This document shows positions 59,328 to 64,000 of a stretch of 64,000 bases of DNA, in pieces. The position numbers and the translations under genes are program-made. The notes below the pieces were generated by a model that was given only the letters and a program-made list of their open reading frames with translations, had not been told where the DNA came from and did no database searches. Within the stretch, counting starts at the first letter, position 1. Each line of letters opens with the position of its first letter. This DNA comes from Thiomonas intermedia (GTDB taxonomy: Bacteria; Pseudomonadota; Gammaproteobacteria; Burkholderiales; Burkholderiaceae_C): NCBI RefSeq assembly GCF_002028405.1, contig NZ_CP020046.1, forward strand, positions 124,001 to 188,000, in the 5' to 3' direction.

Positions 59328-60328
59328 TCATCGGCGCCTCCGACCTTGAGCTGGCCGACTACATGGCCGAGCCCGACTTCTCCGCCTTCGTGCGGACGGC
59401 CGATGATCTGCTTGACGACATCAAAAGGGCGTTCAACGGCGAGACCGCGCAGGAGCAGTTCGCCACCCTCGGCTGGCCCAAGGCGCGCGATCTGCTGGCT
59501 TTCCGGCCCGGGGAGATCACCCTATGGGCCGGATCGAATGGCAGTCGCAAGTCAATGCTCGCAGGCCAGGTCATACTCGACGTCGCGCAACAGGGCTACA
59601 GGTCGCTGACGATCAGCCTGGAGATGTCCGCTCGAGAAACGCTCAAGCGCATGTTCCGGCAGGCCGCGGCCGTCCGGTGGCCCTCCCCTGCAGATTGCGA
59701 CTTGGCCGCAGCCGTGATGCGGGATCGGGCATGGATCTTCGATCACGTCGGCAGCATGTCAGCCGATCGGTTGTGCGCAGTGCTGCGCTGGTCGCGCAAG
59801 ACCTTGAACATCGAACATGTGCTGGTCGATTCCATGACGAAGGTTGTCAACGGTGACGACGACTACAACGGCCAGAAGGCGTTCATCAATCAGATGACTG
59901 AGGTGGCCAAGGAAACCGGACTGCACCTGCACGTCGTCGTGCACACGCGAAAGCCCTCGGAGTCCGGGCCAGAAAAGGTGCCCAGCAAGTGGGACATCAA
60001 GGGATCAAGCAGCGTGACGGACCTAGCCCACAACGTAGTGACGCTCTGGCGCAATCGTCCCAAGGAAGCCGAGGCCGACAAAGCGCGGGCGAAGGGCCTG
60101 CAGCCGCCGGAGACAGACGCCCCGGATCAGATTCTCGACGTGCAGAAGCAGCGAAACGGGGAGTTCGAGGGCCGCATCCTGCTGTGGTTCGACCGGGGAT
60201 CGATGCAGTTCCTACAGCACAGTGCGGAGCGGCCACTTGCCTACGTGCGGCACAAAGCGGCCCACGCCCACCAGCAGAAGCCTCCAAACGCTGGCGAACC
60301 CTTTGACGATAGGAACGAAGGGCCTTGA
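59324..60328 (+). CDS. DnaB/RecA-fold replicative ATPase of the element
   Basis: A 334-residue ATPase with the DnaB/Twinkle-type core: FRPGEITLWAGSNGSRKSML (Walker A), YRSLTISLEMSARETLKRMF, IEHVLVDSMTKVV (Walker B) and HVVVHTRKPSE followed by KGSSSVTDLAHNVVTLW (arginine-finger region). No primase or N-terminal DnaB domain is present. The Walker A reads G-S-N-G-S-R-K-S, with Arg where Gly is usual before Lys. Probably the element's helicase, loaded by the O-like protein. Confidence 0.82.
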   Translation: MIIGASDLELADYMAEPDFSAFVRTADDLLDDIKRAFNGETAQEQFATLGWPKARDLLAFRPGEITLWAGSNGSRKSMLAGQVILDVAQQGYRSLTISLEMSARETLKRMFRQAAAVRWPSPADCDLAAAVMRDRAWIFDHVGSMSADRLCAVLRWSRKTLNIEHVLVDSMTKVVNGDDDYNGQKAFINQMTEVAKETGLHLHVVVHTRKPSESGPEKVPSKWDIKGSSSVTDLAHNVVTLWRNRPKEAEADKARAKGLQPPETDAPDQILDVQKQRNGEFEGRILLWFDRGSMQFLQHSAERPLAYVRHKAAHAHQQKPPNAGEPFDDRNEGP

Positions 60329-60425
60329 TGGGCGCCCGCGGCTTGCCGCCATCCGCCCCTATCGACCTACAGGTCTTTCTCCAACTGCTTACAGCGGACA
60401 CCACCACCTCCATAAAGGAACGCAA

Positions 60426-61319
60426 ATGAACCCAGCAATCCCCCAGAAGTCCGGCTCACTGGCCAGGCGCCGCATTGACGTGACCATCTCCATCGGGCAA
60501 GGCGAGTACGGCGACGACCCCGGCGAGACAGTCTCCCTCACAGGCTACAGAGTGCAAGCGCACATCGAGGGGACTGGAGGCGGTGCACAAGGGAGCCTCA
60601 CGGCCCGCATCTACGGCCCGACGCTGAGCATCATCAACGCAATGGCCCGCGTCGGGATCGTCACGCCGGGCGCGGTGCAAGGGCGCTCCACCGTTCTGGT
60701 GGCCGCAGGTAACGATGGAGAGGCCCTTTCAACGGCGTATCAAGGCGTACTCATGTCCGCCGTGCCCGTCTTCGACGGAACCGACAACTACCTGGATGTG
60801 TACGGACTATCAGCCGCCGTTGCGGCGATACGACCTGTAGGGGCATCGTCATTTGTGGGACCGACACAAGTGGCGAGCATCATGGCGGACTTCGCCAAGG
60901 AGGGGGGGTTTGCCTTCGAAAATAACGGCGTGCAGGTCGTGCTGGACAATCCTTACTTCCCTGGCACAACGTGGTCGAAGATTCAGGCCTGCGCAAGGGC
61001 TGCGGGCATCGCGGCCACGGTAGAAAACGGCGTTCTCGCCATTTGGCCAGAGAACCGCTGGCGTAACAGCCCAAGCCCTCCGGTGATTTCACCAAAAACC
61101 GGCATGGTGGGCTATCCGAGCTTTCAGGGGCAGTTCCTGACGCTGCGCTCGCTGTACCTGCCCGATATTCAACTGGGCAAGCAGTTCGAGGTGGCCGACA
61201 GCGTTGTGGGCATCGCAAACGGGCCGTGGACTGCATGGGGGTACAGCCACACACTCGAAAGCCAGACGCCAAACGGCGCATGGTTTACGGACATCATCGG
61301 CTCGAAAGCGCCGATTTGA
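60426..61319 (+). CDS. Phage baseplate hub-like protein
   Basis: A 297-residue protein resembling baseplate hub proteins of tailed phages: an N-terminal beta domain with RRIDVTISIGQG and LTARIYGPTLSIINAMARVG, a middle FAFENNGVQVVLDNPYFPGT, and LAIWPENRW, MVGYPSFQGQFLTLRSLYLP, WGYSHTLESQTPNGAWFTDI. AAGGAA precedes ATG 60426. A hub gene directly after replication genes, with no capsid or tail genes around it, is unusual and points to a rearranged prophage. Identification is from recalled family patterns. Confidence 0.62.
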   Translation: MNPAIPQKSGSLARRRIDVTISIGQGEYGDDPGETVSLTGYRVQAHIEGTGGGAQGSLTARIYGPTLSIINAMARVGIVTPGAVQGRSTVLVAAGNDGEALSTAYQGVLMSAVPVFDGTDNYLDVYGLSAAVAAIRPVGASSFVGPTQVASIMADFAKEGGFAFENNGVQVVLDNPYFPGTTWSKIQACARAAGIAATVENGVLAIWPENRWRNSPSPPVISPKTGMVGYPSFQGQFLTLRSLYLPDIQLGKQFEVADSVVGIANGPWTAWGYSHTLESQTPNGAWFTDIIGSKAPI

Positions 61320-61346
61320 TCGGCTGGACTGCGGAGACTGCACGCC

Positions 61347-61616
61347 ATGACCGCGCAAACCAAAGCCCTGCAAGTCGTTGAGATGCCAGAGAGAACCCGG
61401 CACCCCACCCCGCCGCTTGCCACCAGCGCCGATGTGCGCCGGGAGATGGCAACGCTCTATCGGGAGGCGCGCTCTGGCCGCCTTGATGTTGCCGACGCAT
61501 CGAAGCTGACCTTCATTCTGGTGCAGATTGCGCAGGTTCTGCGCATCGACGATCTGGAACAGCGCACCGCCGCCCTGGAGCGTGCTCTGCGCCTGCAATC
61601 GGAGAAGGCCAAATGA
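61347..61616 (+). CDS. Unknown element protein, 89 residues
   Basis: A polar helical protein: ADVRREMATLYREARSGRLD, KLTFILVQIAQVLRIDDLEQ and a coiled-coil end. Proteins of this look occur in prophages beside terminase or head genes, but I cannot name it. It overlaps the next gene by 4 bases. Confidence 0.65.
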   Translation: MTAQTKALQVVEMPERTRHPTPPLATSADVRREMATLYREARSGRLDVADASKLTFILVQIAQVLRIDDLEQRTAALERALRLQSEKAK

Positions 61617-62138
61617 CCGTGACCGACAAGATGTATTCCGCGCTCGCGTCACATGCGCGTGTCGTTGCCGTGATTGCCGCGATGGCCCGGCGCGACGATG
61701 CGGAGACTACCCGCCTGATGAGGACCGCGCCGCTGGCGACCTACAAGGCGCATGATCTGGAATTTTTGGCGGCTACTCCATTGCGCGGAGAGGATGGCGC
61801 TACATGCCGCGCTCCTGATCGAGCCGGAGACGATGCGCTACACCGCCGCGCTGGGCGCGTTGATTCACTTCGCAAGTGCCGAGAACGACGAGTTCACGCC
61901 CGACGAAGCGGAAAACCTGCTGCAATCCATCGCCCGCACTGGCGCTGGCATCCGGGCCTACTGGCTGGCCTTCACCACCACCTGCGCGGACATCGGGCTT
62001 GACCCGGATGAACTACTGCGAGGCGTAGGCGCGGAACTGTCCGACCATGCCCGCATCCTGACCCGCAAGGAAGTAGAGCCGGACGCGGAACTGCTGGCCA
62101 GCGCCACCGACCTGATGCGCCAGCTATCGGGGCGCTGA
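61613..62138 (+). pseudogene. Frameshifted unknown phage gene
   Basis: The frame from ATG 61613 gives MTVTDKMYSALASHARVVAV...TYKAHDLEF and then turns to Arg-rich nonsense. From about 61765 another frame carries the sensible continuation WRLLHCAERMALHAALLIEP...LMRQLSGR, ending at TGA 62138. The change falls in GGAATTTTTGG; deleting one T joins the two parts to give a protein of about 174 residues. The shift needed is +1, which does not fit the usual -1 phage slippage. Inactivation or sequencing error are both possible. Confidence 0.7.
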
Positions 62139-62168
62139 TCGGGCTAGACCGGGTGTCAGTCTGTCTCA

Positions 62169-62873
62169 CTATTTCGCAGCGCTTGCCCCGCTAGCGGCAT
62201 CATCAGGCGCCAGGTCGAGAAGCGCATCATTGCCCAGCAATACCGGATCGCCATTGATGTTCAACATGACGACTTTGTGCGTCTTCAGGTCGTAGTCGCA
62301 GACGACCTCCGAGTGCACCATTGCGCCGAACCCATTCTGTATCTGCACGGCCTTTTCAGCCAGTCGCACTACGCCTGCCTTCACATAGGTATTTCCCGGG
62401 ACGTAGGAGCCAAACGGAAGCCAAGGCCAGTCTGGGTTTCCGTACTTCACGTTGTCGTCTGTGGCTACCTTGCATGCCACCTGCGCGTCACCGATCTTGT
62501 CGTAGTTGTTCACAAGGTCGCCGTTGTCCTTGCAGGTCGCGTAGTCCGTGGCACAGGTCGCGGCGGCCGACTGCGGCGGCGCAGGGCGCGGCGCAGCACT
62601 GCGCAGGCTGGATAGCGCATCAACCGTGCTGGCGCTGATGGCTGCGGACGCAGGCATCGACGCACTCGATGCTGCCGTGGTGTTGCCGCCACCGTCGCTG
62701 GACGATGCCACCCAGTAGATAAATGCGCTGATGATTGCCAGCAACAGAACCCAGCCCCCAGCGGATGTTTTCCCCTGCGGCTTTGCCGTCGGGTTGCTGA
62801 CGCCACAGTGTGGACATGTCTTTGCTTCCGTACTGACCTGCGCTCCACATTCCCTGCACGGCTTTAGAGCCAT
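62169..62873 (-). CDS. Membrane protein with N-terminal zinc ribbon
   Basis: A 234-residue protein. Residues 5-24 form a zinc ribbon, CRECGAQVSTEAKTCPHCG, followed by a membrane helix (about 40-58, WVLLLAIISAFIYWVA), a Ser/Ala-rich linker and a C-terminal extracytoplasmic domain with CATDYATCKDNGDLVNNY and FGAMVHSEVVCDYDL. Strong GGGAGGGGAG before ATG 62873 fixes the start. Similar proteins are frequent as cargo in prophages; function unknown. It is the only clear minus-strand gene in the left part of the element. Confidence 0.8.
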   Translation of the reverse strand: MALKPCRECGAQVSTEAKTCPHCGVSNPTAKPQGKTSAGGWVLLLAIISAFIYWVASSSDGGGNTTAASSASMPASAAISASTVDALSSLRSAAPRPAPPQSAAATCATDYATCKDNGDLVNNYDKIGDAQVACKVATDDNVKYGNPDWPWLPFGSYVPGNTYVKAGVVRLAEKAVQIQNGFGAMVHSEVVCDYDLKTHKVVMLNINGDPVLLGNDALLDLAPDDAASGASAAK

Positions 62874-62991
62874 CTCCCCTCCCGCTTGGCTGAGTGTTCG
62901 CCACAGCCTACTAAGGAACAGCCTGGCGCATGTAACGGACTGCTTCGACCCCTGTAAATTAGTCGAGTGCACAACTTCTGCCGACGTGCTG

Positions 62992-63042
62992 CCCGCGCGG
63001 TTCTTGGCGGCGTGTTGACACCGCCACCGTGCGGGGCTTTTT
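62992..63042 (+). terminator. Candidate Rho-independent terminator before the Rha-like gene
   Basis: Nested stems CCCGCGCGG/CCGTGCGGG (62992-63000 and 63027-63035) and TGGCGG/CCGCCA (63005-63010 and 63021-63026) are followed by GCTTTTTC. It would end plus-strand transcription just upstream of the 63062 gene. Confidence 0.6.
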
Positions 63043-63061
63043 CATTCCCGAAAGGCACAGC

Positions 63062-63415
63062 ATGAACCAGATCACCGATTTCCAGGGTTTCGTCACCGCC
63101 GAGCGCGGTCAAGTGTTGACCGATTCGCGGCGCGTCGCCAAACGGTTCGGCAAACGGCACGCCGATGTGCTGCGCGCCTACGACCGAATCGAGTGCAGCG
63201 ATGAATTTAACCGACGCAATTTTGCGTCCGTCGCCTACCTCGATTCCAAAGGCGAAAGCCGACGCGAAGTTCGCATGACAAAGATGCAGGTGCTGGTGTT
63301 GGCCTCGACGGATGGGAGGACGGCCTATGAGCGCGAAGCCGAGCAGAAGCGTGACCGTGCAAGACCCGCAAAAGGGCACCACGCGCGCCGAGAAGCTGGG
63401 GCTTCTGGCTGTTGA
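63062..63415 (+). CDS. Rha-family phage regulatory protein, probably truncated
   Basis: A 117-residue frame whose first 75 residues match the Rha domain: VTAERGQVLTDSRRVAKRFG, KRHADVLRAYDRI, NRRNFASVAYLDSKGE and REVRMTK. In Rha proteins MTK is normally followed by DGF and a helical core; here it changes to MQVLVLASTDGRTAYEREAE and ends soon after. The loss of similarity at about 63285 suggests a recombination joint. Rha proteins interfere with phage growth in host-factor mutants and bind DNA. Confidence 0.7.
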   Translation: MNQITDFQGFVTAERGQVLTDSRRVAKRFGKRHADVLRAYDRIECSDEFNRRNFASVAYLDSKGESRREVRMTKMQVLVLASTDGRTAYEREAEQKRDRARPAKGHHARREAGASGC

Positions 63416-63726
63416 CGGTCTGCTACCGCAGTCGCCGATTGCGTCGCGGCCACGTTGGCGATGTTCGCCGAGGTGGCGCGCAGATCATCAGCCAGACGGA
63501 CGGTCAGTATCTGGTCAGTAACCGGTAACTTTCTGAGCGCCGACTCAGCCGTAACTATTTGATTAGCAACAGTTTTGACGGTCACAATCCGGTCATTGAC
63601 CTTCTTGATGATCGCTGCCTTCGATACTGGGTAATCCTTGGCGATGCTGTCGTAACTCTCACCGGCCAATCGACGCTCCACGACCTTTTCCCACTGTTCG
63701 GGTGTCAGTTTTGAAGGTCGGGCCAT
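63325..63726 (-). CDS. Phage-type homeodomain-like HTH protein, 3' end uncertain
   Basis: ATG 63726 opens MARPSKLTPEQWEKVVERRL, AGESYDSIAKDYPVSKAAII and continues TVKTVANQIVTAESALRKLP, VRLADDLRATSANIANVAA, a pattern typical of small phage DNA-binding proteins sometimes annotated as terminase small subunits. After about residue 100 the sequence becomes Arg/Ala/Cys-rich and overlaps the Rha-like frame on the other strand by 91 bases, so the true or original C-terminus is probably lost. Confidence 0.65.
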   Translation of the reverse strand: MARPSKLTPEQWEKVVERRLAGESYDSIAKDYPVSKAAIIKKVNDRIVTVKTVANQIVTAESALRKLPVTDQILTVRLADDLRATSANIANVAATQSATAVADRQQPEAPASRRAWCPFAGLARSRFCSASRS

Positions 63727-63741
63727 GATCGTCTTGGGAAT

Positions 63742-64000
63742 GTGCCCGCGCCTGCGCCATGCGCCCCGCCGAGGAGTGCAGCGGGAGGCGACTTGTCCGC
63801 ACTGGATCGCATGCTGAGCGCACAAGCACAGACGCTGAATGCGATGTTCTGCGAGCTGAGCCGCCGTGCGGCCCGCAAATACCAGCAAGAATTGCAAGCA
63901 TTTGGCCCTTTGCCATTTGAAATGCGAAAGGGTCGAGCGCTGCGCCAAGGCGGAGAAAATCACGAAGCCCGCAACCGAACTTTTAGGAAACGAACCCCAT
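63742..64000 (+). CDS. Partial phage protein at the right edge, possibly frameshifted
   Basis: A plus-strand frame from about GTG 63742 reads ...LSALDRMLSAQAQTLNAMFC, ELSRRA, resembling the N-terminus of a family of small prophage proteins that accompany the HTH gene above. After about 63870 a neighbouring frame (...CAKAEKITKPATELLGNEPH) looks more natural, hinting at another frame change. The frame runs off the window. It is divergent from the HTH gene, with 15 bases between the starts. Confidence 0.4.
   Translation, partial: MPAPAPCAPPRSAAGGDLSALDRMLSAQAQTLNAMFCELSRRAARKYQQELQAFGPLPFEMRKGRALRQGGENHEARNRTFRKRTP

Noticed and set aside
61755-61775. Programmed ribosomal frameshift of the tail-chaperone kind
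   Set aside because: The needed shift is +1, there is no X-XXY-YYZ heptamer in register, and no tail genes adjoin.
63327-63521. Plus-strand frame overlapping the end of the Rha-like gene
   Set aside because: Turns Arg/Trp-rich after 40 codons, lacks a ribosome site and overlaps two better candidates.

Overview
The window is high-GC DNA, judged by eye to be well above 60% outside one AT-rich island. Gene content points to a motile, facultatively autotrophic betaproteobacterium of the Burkholderiales, most like Thiomonas or a close relative. The evidence is a form II RuBisCO operon (cbbM-cbbQ-cbbO) with a divergent LysR regulator, a polyhydroxyalkanoate/acetyl-phosphate cluster, and a large polar-flagellum and chemotaxis region. 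The genus is inferred from gene content, not from a marker gene.

Layout. Positions 1-6300 hold c-di-GMP and flagellar regulation: an EAL-HDOD protein, a YcgR-type PilZ brake, and a minus-strand run of flgM, flgN, csrA and fliW, followed by a globin-coupled-sensor/GAF/EAL protein. Positions 6400-21350 form a plus-strand chemotaxis operon behind a good sigma-28 promoter: cheY, cheZ, cheA, an unknown 204-residue protein, a di-iron ODP oxygen-sensor-like protein, two soluble receptors with zinc-binding CZB domains, cheV, a soluble receptor with a C-terminal sensor domain, a 1514-residue GGDEF-EAL protein and a small unknown. cheW, cheR and cheB are absent. Positions 21360-35100 are a minus-strand flagellar block: fliO, fliP, fliQ, fliR, flhB, flhA, flhF, flhG, fliA, a MotC-type stator, a small unknown, a DUF2802 protein, fliK, an FlhB-tail homologue and a diguanylate cyclase.

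Positions 35790-38050 are an AT-rich array of three promoterless-looking genes, all on the minus strand and each followed by an attC-like hairpin. The genes encode a DUF1697 protein, a possible PD-(D/E)XK-like protein and a TIR-domain protein. No integron integrase is present, so this looks like a cluster of attC sites lacking an integrase (CALIN). It sits between yccF and ugd.

Positions 38311-49937 are metabolic: UDP-glucose dehydrogenase; PHA synthase, a MaoC-phosphotransacylase fusion and acetate kinase; then cbbO, cbbQ and cbbM with divergent cbbR. Positions 50184-53171 carry a class A beta-lactamase, an AraC-type regulator and a short-chain dehydrogenase.

From about 53625 to the right edge lies an integrated element. 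Its left end is a 49-base 3' fragment of tRNA-His, followed by a tyrosine recombinase, a higBA toxin-antitoxin pair, small unknown genes, phage-type replication genes (a replication O-like protein and a DnaB/RecA-fold ATPase), a baseplate-hub-like gene, a Rha-like protein and phage-type HTH genes. Two of its genes are split by single-base shifts in homopolymers. The intact tRNA-His and right end should lie beyond position 64000.

Most plus-strand frames opposite flagellar genes, and minus-strand frames opposite chemotaxis genes, are high-GC shadows and were left out.
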